Source: Armigeres subalbatus
Taxonomy: Eukaryota; Arthropoda; Insecta; Diptera; Culicidae
Assembly (NCBI RefSeq): GCF_024139115.2
Contig: NC_085141.1
Coordinates: 396,082,042-396,146,041 of the forward strand
Reading direction: 5' to 3'
Length of the DNA: 64,000 nucleotides
Shown here: piece by piece, positions 23,400 through 35,405 of the stretch
Numbering within the stretch: the first letter of the stretch is position 1
How the letters are laid out: each line of letters begins with the position of its first letter
Translations under genes and position numbers: made by a program
Notes under the pieces: model-generated
Told to the model about the DNA's origin: nothing
Seen by the model: only the letters and a program-made list of their open reading frames with translations
Database searches by the model: none

Positions 23400-26300
23400 C
23401 TGTTTCACACGATTTTTTTCGCTCGTATTTTTGAACGTGTGACTTAAATTTACCACCAAACTCTTCGCAAAATGTTTCAAAAAATCCAGAATATATCAAA
23501 GGAAAATCACATGATAATTAATATGCGTTAAACATTTAGGACGAGTGGATAATTGATAAATTGTAAATCGTGTAAAAACAAAATCCAGTGTATTTACATA
23601 TATTTAAGAAAAAATCTCTGGAATTCCAATGTCATGTTGTCTAGAAATTCTACTGAATCTTCGGAATTTCCATGAGAAATTGTGGTGACGTTTTCAAATT
23701 TGGATCGGCGTGGATAATTATAGATCAGCGGCGTGGAAAATTCGATACGCGTGGCGCAGCGGCGCACACCTCTACACGTGGTCATATGTTTGAAGATTTT
23801 CGACTCCCCATCCCCCCATGTGGTTTATCGTGGTCATTTGGTGGACCCCTTCCCTCCCTTCCCATGACCACGTGGTTTTTTTTTTAAGTACAAAAAATAA
23901 AAAAAAACGTTCTATAACTAAAACATATGGAAAACTATCTTAATTTTGGAAATGGAGAAAAATAGGACTATCAACTGATTAAAAATCAAACCAAACGCAC
24001 CATGGAAATTATAAATTTTCTTGAATTCGAACATCTTGATGATGTAATCATGTTGTATTGTGTATCTGGATATTCAGAACTCGCACACCCCTTCGATGCA
24101 TCAGGATACAACACATTTCGTTTTGCGAATATTTTATAAGAATTTCTAGAAAAATTTGTTTTTGTTTAGAAATTTTCCAAAATATCCCTATAGATTCCTA
24201 AGAGTATTTGGACCTTCCGTAGCTCTGGTAGAAATTCCAGTTTTGTTTTCAGAATCATCAAATTAGTTTACCTTCCAATGTTTATAGGTTTTTCTAAGGG
24301 CATACAAATTTTATTCAGAATGTCAAAACTCTCTTCATTATGCCAAGATTGTATGATTTTAATCAGAACCGTAACTTTATATTCCTTTCCTGAAATATAA
24401 ATATTTTGCGTAAAATGCTAGTTTTCATTTTAAATCTCCAGTCTTTAATATCTTTGGGTTCCTTTTGGTACTCTTGAATTTTTTGTTATGTTTTGGGTTT
24501 TTACCCTTTCATGACGACTTTTCTACATGATTTTAAAGTACATATTTGGGTTTTCCACTCATCTTGCCAAAACTAATAAAGAAAGAGCTGAAAAGTCATA
24601 TTTTTTCATGTGTTCTGAAGTACATATCCTCAAATGTTTCAGATATCATGTCAAGAAACAAAATGTCCTGAGCTGAGAATATGTCCAAAAATATCTTTGT
24701 GATCATAAGACATGAAACTATTGAATTTCGAATAAACGTAAACTATTTCAGGGTCTCCAAAATGTCCTGGAGTTCAGAACATAAGATCGACCCGATCAAT
24801 CAAGTCCTGAACGATGTATCCTTGTATCGCTAAGCATCCAAACAGGTCCATTGAGCCGATACGATTTCATTTATTACTTTCACAAGCTACAATAGACCTT
24901 CCACGAGTCGATGTTCTAAGATTCGATATCGACTAAAATAAAAGCTCAGCCTAAATGCTAAATTTCTATAAACAGTTAAGAATTTTCTACAATTTATATT
25001 TTGTTTAACACAAATATTTATTTTGTGAAAATTTTGTAATAATTTATTACTAATATGGATTTATTCATATAGATTTTGTATTTTTCCGTAGAACATGGAA
25101 ATTTTTATGGAAATTTCTTATTTCATAATTGCAATTTTTGCTTTTACAAGTGTTAATTTATTATTGTTTTGTGGAAAACTTTAATTGTTGATGAAAATTT
25201 TAAATTATTTGTGGAAATTCTATATTTATGTTATACTCATACCCTGATTTCTTTATTAGCAATTTTCTTTTTTTTATGAAAAATATCTAATTTTTCATGA
25301 AAATTTAATTTTGCTGCCATTTATATCGACTCGTGGAAGCAAATAATGCCATACTATTTTTCCGGTTACTCTGGTGGTTCTTTCGAACAATTTTCCAAGG
25401 AACTTCTATTCATAGAGGTATGAATGTATTACCTTTTTTGAGTTCGGATCATTCGATTTATCCAATGAACCAACTTGCGAATGATGTATGATTTAATATC
25501 CCAGTAGGTCCATTGAATTGATATGACATCTAACATTATTTATACAAGCTACTACAGATCCTTTATGTTATACTAAATGTCCTGGAAGTCGTAATGTTTT
25601 AACTACTTGATCATTCAAGTCCATCAACCAAGTGCTTCAAAAAAGTTTACGAACAAACCTCATTGTCATTGTACATCTTTATGTTGACTCAACATCATTT
25701 TGGGGACCTGGGATCTTGGATCTCATGTTAATGGAAATTAGGAACGTTTTGGAGTTGCTTGAGCACCTGAATATTGAACACTGGCTTAACATTCAGGATA
25801 ACTCATCTTGTCTGAGTATTCAGAATGATGAAACAATGTGGTTTACGACTCAAACATTTCAACTTTATTTATATGCTCTTAGGATCGAAATCATCCCATG
25901 GTTTTGGATATATGAGGTTTCAGGGTATAGTCAAACTTGAGCCAATATTTTTTTGTAAAACCAACATGTACGATGATGAACAATTTTGCTGAAGAAAATG
26001 GTTTCCTAGCTTTCTTTTATGATTTTACAGATAATCTAAAACGCTGGGCATATATGACCCATCCGTCCTGAAAGGGTTGTGATTTGTTTTGGAATTCGAT
26101 TTCAATCGTTATTATAACACTATTTTTTAACCTAGATTGCTTTAACAATTTGAGTGTTTATTCTGGAACACTGCAACATTTTTTCATATCGCAGGAATAT
26201 CCAGTCCTTAGTTCCAAGACCCTTTTATGATTTTAAAAAGCATTATTATTATTTAGAATTTCATGTTGATTTTTTAAATGCAAGCTTCTCTATGTCATAA

Positions 26301-26500
26301 CCTTTTTCATACGCACTACCAGAATTTTGTGCATTTAGAACATTTAGGTGCATTATTAAATTTTACGATCAATTACCGTAATTGGTCATCAGCAATATCT
26401 TAAAAAACAAGGCTTTTTAAGCTTAAATTATTACCTACATTTGTTGCTTGGGTTAGTTTTGAAATCCACTGTTCTTTTAAATTTTCAAAAATAATTATTC
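23400..26500. other. AT-rich DNA with very old dispersed repeats
   Basis: Two diverged direct relatives share CAGGTCCATTGAGCCGATACG and ACAAGCTACaAtAGA words at about 24760-24900 and 25440-25600. 26030-26070 has GGGCATATATGACCCATCCGTC, echoed at 51830-51860. No gene was recognised; the 102-codon frame at 25632-25940 lacks support. Confidence 0.45.
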
Positions 26501-27343
26501 TGGAGTTGTAAGGAAAACCCTTCGGAACATTCACAATATTCTTCGGAGTCTCCACGGAAAAATCTTTAGAAGTTCCACGACATTTTTTTCGGAAATTCTG
26601 TGGAAGAGTTCCGAAATATGTTCGGTAGAAATATCTATCGGTAGAAGGATCTAAAATGCATATTTACGACGAAAATTCCAATAAACATCAAATTTCGAGA
26701 AAAATCCAGTATAAATTAGAAAAAAAATCCAGCTGATTTGTTTACAATATTCTAGAGATTTTTTATAAATCTTCAAAGTATATTCTTCTAAATCTCCAAT
26801 GGAAATATTTTCATTTTCCTAAAGAAATTCTTAGAATTTTTCAGTAGTTTTTTTTTAATTTTCAAAAGAAATTATTCGGAATATGCTAAAATAATTTTCC
26901 AATAGAAATTTGAAAAAGTTCATCTGAAACTCCAAAATTTCCAAGTTGACACAACGAAAGAATTTGCGCTTGTACTTTTTAAGCATTTCCAGTAGGAATT
27001 CCTTAAAAAACTAAATACAAATTTGAAAGAATTGCTGATGAATTTGGTAATTTTCTGTGGAAATTCCTGAATTTTCTGAAATTTCTTAAACTTTGGCATG
27101 GTAAATATTTCAAGCAATGTTTAGCTAAACCTACGAAGAAATCAAAATGACTTCCCGAAGATGAATGAATTCCCGATTAAATTTTGGAAGAATTTGTGAT
27201 GAAAATTCAAAAAACACAAACCTTGTGAATTCTAAAGATTTTTTCTTCGAAATTCCAAAGAATTTTTTGAAGACTCTTCCGTGGAAATTCTGAATAATGC
27301 CCCGAAGAAAAAAAAATCCTTGGAAAATTCGAAAAATTAGTAC
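26500..27343. repeat. Decayed 12/24-bp minisatellite relic
   Basis: Dense degenerate GGAAATTCC, TTCCGAAGAA and AATTCCAAAG words with 12-bp-like spacing. The tract is AT-richer than the intact array and continues beyond a MITE at 27346-27540 to about 27730. Confidence 0.65.
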
Positions 27344-27345
27344 TA

Positions 27346-27540
27346 GGGACACGGCAGGTATTTTCGTCTGTTCGTCATAGTCTCGAAAACCAGTAAAAGA
27401 GACGCTTTTTTGTAAAACTCATACGTACCAAATCGTAAGCTCAGGAGAAACGTTCTGCTATAGTGGAGTTCTAGCAAATGTACGTTGCTTTCGTTGGTTT
27501 TAGCCCCTACGACGATGGACGGAAATACCTGCCGTGTCCC
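27346..27540. mobile_element. 195-bp MITE with TA target duplication
   Basis: GGGACACGGCAGGTATTTtC and its reverse complement ending GCCGTGTCCC form TIRs of about 23 bp with one mismatch, flanked by TA at 27344-27345 and 27541-27542. It sits inside the decayed minisatellite. A TA TSD fits Tc1/mariner-type or other TA-inserting MITEs. Confidence 0.85.
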
Positions 27541-27544
27541 TATA

Positions 27545-27735
27545 CCCAATGAACGGAAAACAAAAATTCCGGAAAATTTTCAATTAAAAATGTCTATGCA
27601 TTTCTGGTTGAAATTCCAAAAACGAAAAACAACGGAGATTCCAAAGTGTTTCATGTGGCATTGCTGTTTGATATCTCTTGGAAGAAAATTTTCTGTCTTG
27701 GAAGAATTTTTCTTGGAAATTTAGAAGTCTTCTTC
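27545..27735. repeat. Decayed minisatellite relic, right of MITE
   Basis: AATTCCGGAAAATTTTC and TTCTTGGAAATTTAG words continue the 26500-27343 tract. Confidence 0.5.
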
Positions 27736-27739
27736 TTAT

Positions 27740-28010
27740 TCTATGGCTCCTCATTCCAACTGGAACTTGGCCTGCTTTTTAACTTAGTATATTTTATTAG
27801 CATTTGCCCAGTTATAAATTGAAAGCTTTTCTATGCTAGCCATTGCATCAGTATGTATCTTGTGTGGCCAGTACAATGGATACACTATACCTGGGTTGTC
27901 GAGAATGTTTCCCACCCGAAAACTTTCTAGATAGGAACGAGAATCGAACTCGCCATCTCCGGATTGGTGATCCTACGTCGCTCGCAAGGGAAACTGAAGG
28001 CTGAAAATTT
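27740..28010 (-). mobile_element. tRNA-derived SINE relic (antisense)
   Basis: On the minus strand CGGAGATGGCGAGTTCGATTC contains a B-box-like GAGTTCGATTCTC. It is followed by TTTCGGGTGGGAAACATTC and a long non-tRNA body. Related antisense copies lie at 15750-15960, 29290-29440 and 33700-33920. I cannot define an intact A box or TSD. Confidence 0.55.
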
Positions 28011-28104
28011 AGAAGTGCTCTGTTTTTCGAAAAACTTCTCTTGGAAACGAAGAAGAATTTTTCGTGAAGATTCAGAAAAACTTGGCGAAGAAATTGATTT
28101 TAGA

Positions 28105-28500
28105 TTCTATATAAAAATAATTTCTGTCTGTCTGAACCTTATAGACTCGGAAACTACTGAACCGATCGGCGTGAAAATTTGTATGCAGAGGTTTTTGGAG
28201 CCGGAGAAGGTTCTTAAGACGGTTCGATATCCCTCCCCGCTTTGGAAAGGGGGGCTCCCAAACAAATCAAACATTAATTTCTTCACAACTCGAGAATTAA
28301 TCAAGCAAATGGAACCATATTTGGCATGTGGAGGTTTTGGAAGGGAAGATATGTTCGTATGGTGGTTCGGAGACCATCCCCCTTCTGAAAACGGGGGCTC
28401 CCGTGCAAATAAAACTGAAATATCTGCAAAACTCGAGAACTAATGAGGGAATAAATCTATTTTAGGCGAAACGAAGCTCGGCGGTTTGTCAAAAAAACAT
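28105..28500 (+). repeat. Dispersed repeat fragment (GAAACTACTGAACCGAT type)
   Basis: CTGTCTGTCTGAACC and GACTCGGAAACTACTGAACC lead into two internal GGTTCG...CCC-CC segments and GAAACGAAGCTCGGCGG near the right end. This layout is common in non-autonomous arthropod repeats that end near a GACCCGG motif, which follows at 28530. The class is not determined. The 159-codon frame at 27964-28443 lies mainly in it and is spurious. Confidence 0.5.
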
Positions 28501-28529
28501 TTTCATTTTTAGTATAATTTTTATTTTTA

Positions 28530-28797
28530 ACTAGTCGACCCGGCAGACGTTGTCCTGCATAGTAGGCGAGAATGTGCATTCCAAACTGCCCATGCAAAGT
28601 TCGCATAGAAATCACAATTTTAGTTATTCACGGTTTGCTCAACCTTACTCGTAATTTTCCCATTAGGAAATATCATATAAACCCGTCGGAAACTATAACG
28701 AATGTTTCTGCTGAAGAAATGAAAAAAATCCATCCAGCCGTTTTCGAGTTATGCGGATACGAACACAGACCATTTCATTTTTATATATAAGAAGAAG
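28530..28797 (+). repeat. GTCGACCCGGCAGACGTT repeat, tandem copy 1 (268 bp)
   Basis: It starts ACTAGTCGACCCGGCAGACG and ends near CATTTTTATATATAAG. The neighbour at 28798 is a full second copy head-to-tail. Short fragments of similar starts occur at 36145 and 45951. Such ends are seen in several retrotransposon-associated repeats; the class is not fixed here. Confidence 0.8.
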
Positions 28798-29060
28798 ACT
28801 AGTCGACCCGGCAGACGTTGTCCTGCATAGTAGGCGAAAATGCGCGTTGTGAACTTCCCATGCGAAATTCCCATACGATTCTTAATTTTAGTTTTTCACG
28901 ATTTACTCCATCTAACCCGTGATTTTCGCATGAGGAAATATCATATAAACCCGTCGGAAACGATAACGAAAGTAACTGCTGAAGAAATGAAGAAAATCCG
29001 TCCAGTCGTTTTCGAGTTATGCGGATACGAACACAGACCATTTCATTTTTATATATAAGA
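28798..29060 (+). repeat. GTCGACCCGGCAGACGTT repeat, tandem copy 2
   Basis: The same start and end words as 28530-28797, differing by scattered substitutions, so the tandem duplication is not very recent. It ends at TTTTTATATATAAGATTTA. Confidence 0.8.
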
Positions 29061-29124
29061 TTTAATAGATTAAACCTTATAATTAACTAAATTTTTAATA
29101 TTTTCTTACAACTTATATAATTGA

Positions 29125-29252
29125 ACCCAAGTAATCAATAAGCACTCAAAATTAGCTAAATCGGAAAAAAAGGCTATTCAAAAACTTATAAGCATTGAAG
29201 TAGTAGTATATGGCCGGTTTGGCAAATCGCAGTGCTTATTGGTTACTTGGGT
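29125..29252. mobile_element. 128-bp MITE
   Basis: ACCCAAGTAATCAATAAGCAC and GTGCTTATTGGTTACTTGGGT are terminal inverted repeats with one mismatch. The internal sequence is AT-rich and non-coding. No confident TSD. Confidence 0.75.
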
Positions 29253-29289
29253 ATACATAGTTTTATTAATTGCATTTTCACAATTATTA

Positions 29290-29440
29290 TTAGAAAACTT
29301 TCTATGCCTGCTGTTGAGTACAATTTTACATCATTAACTTAAAGGCGGGAATCTTCATGATCTAATAATATCCCAAAACCTCGAATCGAACTCTAGATTT
29401 TTAATCCTACGCCTTTGCTCGCAAAGGTCAACTTTAATGT
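29290..29440 (-). mobile_element. tRNA-type SINE relic (antisense, degenerate)
   Basis: Minus-strand GCGTAGGATTAAAAATC then GAGTTCGATTCGAGG parallels the 27740-28010 relic. It is shorter and more diverged. Confidence 0.45.
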
Positions 29441-30600
29441 TTAAAGCGAAAGTACCTACTAATAAATAGAAATAGGAAAAAAAATTGTCTTCTCTACCAA
29501 AAACATTCCACAAAAACTAATTGAATTAAATTCCGCGCGTAATAAATCAACGTTTCCATTTTTTTTTAATTTGGCAAGATTTATCATGTAGGAATAAAAT
29601 TGAAACTCTTTATCATAAACAATACTTTTCGTGCAGATATAATCACAATTTAAAATCTATATTAAATCATGACGAAATAAAACTTGAGATACATTCTCCT
29701 GCTAACTCAACTTACTTTCCCCCACTAACTTTATCTCCTTTGAGCAAACCTCACAAATGCCCAGCTCAACCATAACTAACGTTCATGAAAACGCACAACT
29801 GGAGAAAAAAAAAGCGATGGAGAAGAAAATGTTTAGTGCCATGGCTCAGTTGACCCAGCTATACCCAGCTGGCAGTACATATAAATAAGTGAAACGTTGG
29901 GGCGTATTCCGGGAGCTCCTCCCACATTTCAACGCCCTGTGCGGAATGCGGCATTTTCCCGGTCGGTTTTAGTATATTATGTGGTGTGTGTTGTGTAGGC
30001 ACTGTGAGATTGCTGTGCTGGATGCATGTATCCAGATTGACAGTGGAACGTTTTCCTATTCGGTGCCAACTTCTAAGAAGAAAAGATTTGAGCAGTGGAG
30101 CAGATGGGATGCTGGATGGTAATGTTTTCTTGGAAAAAAAGAAACGCAATCTTAAGAAATGGTTGGTATCCGGAATTTATGTTTACAGATTTTGCACATT
30201 AAAGCGTCTAATTTAATTATATTCAACTGTACTCCAACTATTTATGATATATTACACTAGTGTTGCTTTATTTTTGTTCCAGTTTGAGTAATCTAACTTT
30301 GTAAAAGCTACGCTCATAGAAAAAAATACACATATATAAAAAACGAGCCCATTTGCTTTGCATACCTCTATGAATGAGGTGCAATTTATGGCCCTCTAGA
30401 CCATTGAAAATAATGCCAAAACCAGGTCGATAAGGCTGTTATGTTAAACCATGTTTTTATCTACATCTCATAAGCCTCATAAATTTCTAGATTTTTTCAA
30501 GATTCTCAGATCAATTATTTTTTAGTTTCAGGTTACTTTAAGAGTTCTTTCCGAATTTTTTTTTTGGTATTTCCTATTTCTTTCTTTAATAAATTTTCGG
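29441..30600. other. No gene recognised; mixed-composition DNA
   Basis: 29700-30180 is less AT-rich and appears single copy. A 76-codon plus frame and a 96-codon minus frame overlap there without recognisable products. This could be conserved non-coding or intronic DNA. Confidence 0.4.
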
Positions 30601-31230
30601 AAGAAAAATTGCCCACACAATTTCTGAAATATTTTCTACAGGAAGGAATTCCGTATGGTTTTACAATACAGATTTCCACAGGATTTCTTGGAGGAATTTT
30701 TTAAGGAATTTCCGGAGAAATTGACAAAAGGCCTTTCCAGATAATTTTCTGAAGGAATCACTGGACGAATGCCAAGAGGAATTCCTGGCGTAATTTCCTA
30801 ATTTATACCTGGAATTAACTTCTGGAGGACTTTCCAGGAGAGTGTCTGAACGATTTCCTAGAACTAGAACATTTCCCGAGGAAATTCCTAAATCAATTTT
30901 CGAAAAGATTCGTAGAGAACTTCCCAAAGAATTTCCTAATGATATCTAGAAAGGCTTTCTTCTAAATTAGTTTAGTTTTCGAAGGTATTCCTTGAAACAA
31001 TTTCAACAATTCATGAAGGAATATCTCAAGGCAATTTCCGTAGAAATTTTCATTGGAATTTTATAGGAATTCCAAGGAAATTCCCAAAGGTGTTTCCAAA
31101 AGAATTTCTAAAAAGTTCTGGAGAATTTTTTTTAAGAACTTGTAAAGGAACGAAGCAATTTTTGGAATTTTCTAATTTTCCTTGTTTGAATTTTCAAAGG
31201 AATCTCTAGAGAAAGAAATTTTTGTATTTA
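30600..31230. repeat. Decayed 12/24-bp minisatellite relic
   Basis: Repeated GGAATTTCCGGAGAAATT-like words (TTCTTGGAGGAATTTTT, AATTCCTAAATCAAT) at about 12-bp spacing, both strands mixed. Confidence 0.65.
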
Positions 31231-31575
31231 TCTTGGATTTACTCGAGGTTTTCTAGCAAGCAAATTGTCGCAATTACAGTTCATCCATTACCACACAGAA
31301 ATTGAAAGTTTTTAGAAAAATATTCCAAATTAATCTTAGTGTCCTTTTCGACATAGACGATAAAATGCAGTATATATTATATATTATATTTGAAACTGCC
31401 CAACATTTAGTTCTTATTTCTGACGCTAAATTATAAATGAACCAATTACGCCAATAATGCTGGTGCCCCACCATTACCAGAACTCAGGCGCCACATGTGG
31501 ATATTCCCTAATGATATAGCGCTTAAAATTCCTATATTTTTATCTAACAGAGTATTGCTTCAAATATGTGATCTG
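31231..31575. other. Short unassigned AT-rich stretch
   Basis: Nothing recognised apart from a TATATTATATATTATATT run near 31370. Confidence 0.4.
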
Positions 31576-33080
31576 ATGTATTTATTTATTTATTCAGACT
31601 AAGGCCGGAGTGGCCTGTGCGGTATATAAGAGTCTTCTCTATTCGGCTCGGTCCATATGGCTACACATCGCCAACCACGCAGTCTACGGAGGGTCTGCAA
31701 GTCATCTTCCACCTGATCGATCCACTTTGCCCGCTGCGCCCCTTGTGCCCATCGGATCGTTGTCAAGAACCATTTTCACCGGATTACTGTCCAACATTCT
31801 GGCTACGATCACCTTGTCGTAACGCTCTGCGCATTTCAAAGGGACTCGAAAATGGTTCTGCCCCACGAACTCTGTTGCAATTGGTGTTAAGTCGACGGCA
31901 TAAAATTTGGGAGAGTATCTTGTAGGCGGCGTTCAGCAATGTGATTGCGCGGTAGTTACTACAATCCGACTCACGACACCTTCCATTCACTCATTAACCT
32001 TAAACTTCCTCCTCCCAAATCTTGGTAATGACCCAATGCAGTGTTCTAGCCAGTGCCTCACCACCGTGTTTAAATAGCTCTCCTGGTAGATCGTCAACCC
32101 CAGGGGCTTTGTTGTTCTTCAGCCGGCCAATCTCCTCCTGGATTTCCTGGAGATCTGGAACCGATAAAATTATGTCCTGCGCGCGTTCTCCCAGGTTCAT
32201 CACCATACCGCCATCTTCGTCTGCCGCATCGCCAATCAGGTGTTCTTCGTAGTGTTCCCGCCACCTTTAAATTACCTCACGCTCGTTCGAAAGAAGGTTT
32301 CCATTTATGTCCTTACGCATATCAGGCTGTGGCACGTGGCTCTTACATGAACGGTTCAACTTCTCAAAGAACTTTTGTGTGTTATTAGCGCGGTACAGTT
32401 CTTCCGTCTCTTCATAAGGTCTCGATCTTCCTGCTGGCGCTTTTCCCTCCGGAAAATCGAGTTTTGACTGTTCCGCGCCTGTTTATATCGTGCCTCGTTC
32501 GCCCTCGTGCGGTGTTGCAGCAATCTAGCCTATGCTGCATTCTTCTCTTCCGCTAACTGCTCTGCTCTGTGATGCGGATGGTGCGGATCGAATATCTCTC
32601 CAGCCATCTTCAAGAGACGCTGCGCCTAGCTGCTTTTCCGTTGGGAGTGCCACTTCCAGCTGCTGCGGATTCGACTTCGACGGGTGTTGTACACCGTCGA
32701 GAGTTTTGAACGCAGGCATACTGCAACGAGGTACTGGTCGGATTCAACATTCGCACTGCAGTAAGTGCGGAAGTTCGTGATGTCGGAGAACAATCTATTG
32801 TCGATTAGAACGTGGTCGATTTGGTTTTCCGTTTCTTGGTTAGGTGATCTCCATCCCAGTCAACACAAAATCGTATATGATGTAACATAAGATGTTAAGT
32901 GGAGGCGATATACGTACATATTGTATGAGGAATACCTACATGGCCACCACTTCAGCATCTTATGTGACATCATATACGATCTTGTGTTGACTGGGATGTG
33001 GCCTTGTGGATATATTTGCGGGAAAAGAAGGTCCTTCGGACTACCATTCCGCGGGAGGATGCGAAGTTTATGTTTAGTGA
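31576..33080 (-). pseudogene. Degenerate non-LTR retrotransposon (LINE, RTE-like) polyprotein
   Basis: Reading the minus strand from 33080: remnants of an AP-type endonuclease, interrupted by a MITE (32995-32855), then a DHVLIDNRLFSD motif and SDQYLVAVCLRSKLSTVYN near 32780-32690. The family normally has SDH at that catalytic site; here the His is Gln. RT remnants follow: LKNNKAPGVDDLPGELFKHG near 32120 and NYRAITLLNAAYKILSQIL near 31940. Most of the RT palm (YxDD region) is deleted, leaving WIDQVEDDLQTLRRLRGW near 31700 and an (AATA)n-like tail at about 31580. Multiple stops and frameshifts make it dead. Clade assignment to RTE is inferred from the endonuclease/RT style. Confidence 0.85.
32855..32995. 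mobile_element. 141-bp MITE, CCCAGTCAACAC family, copy 1
   Basis: CCCAGTCAACACAAAATCGT and its near-complement ACGATCTTGTGTTGACTGGG bound an element whose arms pair over about 45 bp. It splits the LINE pseudogene. AT on both sides (32853-32854, 32996-32997) suggests a 2-bp TSD. Copy 2 is at 59334-59469. Confidence 0.85.
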
Positions 33081-33089
33081 TCTGATGTG

Positions 33090-33699
33090 TGAGAAACAAA
33101 ATACCATTCAAATGACATTATGTCAATTAATATGTTAATTGAGGTAATGAAAATAAATTAGACTCTGGGGTATCCCTAAAAACAGTATTTTTGACCTACT
33201 TCTTTTGTTTTCGATTTTTCCGAAAAAATCGGGTGACTTTTAGAACTCAAAAAAATACAACTTTTGGTGTGTAAATATGCACAATAATATTTGCTGATAA
33301 AAAGTTAAAGTAAGTTTTTGTCAAACATTCGTTTTTTTTTTATAAATTGATATCGCCGATTGGGGCAAACCAAATAAATATGTTAACACGGCATTTGAAT
33401 GAGTAACTTATATTCTTCATTAAATATGTCAAAAAATTGGAGATATGTTATTTTTTTAACAAAACACTGAATAAGTTTTCAAGTATGAAACAATACATAA
33501 TGTTGATACACAAAAGTTTTAGAAAGTAGATCGAAGAAGAATATTGTGATCTTATATCTAGACCTATGTTGTATGCCCCTTCCAAGAATATGAAGTAGAC
33601 GGAATGATTTTGATGCACGAGTAATAATATGTGGAGAATCAAATATCCAGAATGTCGCTTAAAGTTAAAGGGATATAGGAATCATTACTGAACACTTCT
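33090..33699. other. AT-rich DNA, nothing recognised
   Basis: Unassigned. Short open frames only; a T10 run lies near 33332. Confidence 0.4.
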
Positions 33700-33920
33700 T
33701 TTTTAATAGCCCTTCATTCCATTGCCCTGCTTTTTCAACTTAGTATTCTATTGACCTTTCCACTGTTACTCATGTATCTTGTGTAGCAAGCGCAATGCCG
33801 AGAAAGCAGGGAATGTGAAAACATTCTAGACCTAACAGAGAACCGAACTTGCCATCACCGGTCTGGCAACCTTACGCCTTTATTACTCTCAAAGTTAACT
33901 GGAGATCCCAACTGCTGGAC
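33700..33920 (-). mobile_element. tRNA-type SINE relic (antisense)
   Basis: Minus-strand GGTGATGGCAAGTTCGGTTC and TCTAGAATGTTTTCAC-like words align in order with 27740-28010. The B box is mutated (AAGTTCGGTTCTC). Confidence 0.5.
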
Positions 33921-34845
33921 AACTACTCCATCAGGTTTAGGTGGATCAAAGAAGTAAATCCAATTCTATGAAACGCTCCATGAATTTAATTTGAATAGAA
34001 GCCTTTGGATTTGCAATAAAATGAAAACAATAAAAACAAATCCTAGGCTGATCACGAGAAAACCCAATGAACCATAATATTATCCAGCAAAGAATAGCGA
34101 ATAAGCTAGCACCATATATCGCAAATCAGACATTGATCATAAATTATCAGCACAATTGGATGCCCAGGCACATTCTCGAAAATAAATGGCTTCATACATG
34201 CCCAATACATCCTGGAAACCAGTCAATAGCACAGCAAAATCTTTCAATCCCACACATCAGACCTCCCACGACGCCACAGCTCTTGTCTAAAGAGACGACG
34301 GCGACGATGACGCCACCGCCGCAGGCCTATAAATTCCGGTAACCAAGCTGTCACTCAGCTGGATAATAAATTACGAATTAAAGGGTGTGAAAATGGTTTA
34401 AATTTACCATAAATTTTGTTATTATTGTAATTAAATGTCTATTAATTATGCAAATGAGCCGGTTGGGCTTTTCGTGGGTGGTGTGAAGAGCCGGTGAGCG
34501 GGTGGCTCGCTGATGAACTCCGACCAGGACTCGGGGACTCGAGTGTGCTCAATTTGTAGATGGTTTATCAAGCGTGCGTGAGTAGCACACACCAGTAGTA
34601 GCAAAATACTATGGGTCAAATATATTTTTTTGTTGTTGAAAATAAAACCATTTTCACATCGAGAATTGAAGAAATTATTTATTTAGTTCTTTTAAAATAC
34701 ATATTCTAAGTTATATTTGTGGTAATATTCGGATTCTTCCTCAGCTTTCTAGTGGAAATACGTGTGGTTACAAAGCAAGACCATGTTAGGGATCGGCACA
34801 TGAAAGCAGCTTGGGAATAACAAGTTGTGATTAATAATAAATATA
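33921..34845. other. Unassigned DNA with a short SINE scrap
   Basis: 34060-34570 is GC-richer and single-copy-looking (91-codon frame 34067-34342, unrecognised). GGTTACAAAGCAAGACCATG near 34768 matches the tRNA-related head of the Feilai-like SINE at 54672, but only about 40 bp remain. Confidence 0.45.
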
Positions 34846-34847
34846 AA

Positions 34848-35236
34848 AAACCCTGATTAATCCACCTAGCGGTAATGGTGCCTTTCTCGTGCATTATAAA
34901 AATAGTATTTTGGCCATTACTCTTGAGCCCATAGTCCGATCTGCCCAATTTTCAATAGGAAGCAATGGTAGAGTATCTTGCGTCGAATGCAATTTGTTGC
35001 GAGTAAATCGACTAAGGATATGTGCCTGAAATATGAGTGAAATTTTTTTACTCAATTTTCTATAAAAAGTGGTATTTTGGCCATAACTTCCGAGCCCGAA
35101 GTCCGATCTGACCAATTTTCAATAGGAAACAATAGCAGAGTATCCTGCGTCGAATGCAACTTGTTGCGAGTAAATCGGTTAAGGATAAGTACCTGAAAAA
35201 TGAGTGACATTGTTTTGGGTGGGTGCGCACAGGCGA

Positions 35237-35268
<32 letters not shown>

Positions 35269-35405
35269 ACAGACATCACCCCAATTCGTCGAGCTGAGTC
35301 GATCGGTATATAACACTATGGGTCTCCGGGTCTTCTATAAAAAGTTTGATTTTGGAGCGATCATATAGCCTTTACCGTATACTTAGTATACGAGAAAGGC
35401 AAAAA
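34848..35405 (-). repeat. Copy D of the 167-bp-unit element, complete
   Basis: The left border is CCCTGATTAATCCACC then GGTGCCTTTCTCG; the right border is GTATACTTAGTATACG followed by AGAAAGGCAAAA. It contains three units in reverse orientation (ATTTTCAATAGGAAgCAAT near 34950 and again near 35120), a (CA)n run at about 35238-35270, and the TATAACACTATGGGTCTCCG segment. It is the shortest complete copy and so defines the element: two related ends around tandem units. Confidence 0.85.
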
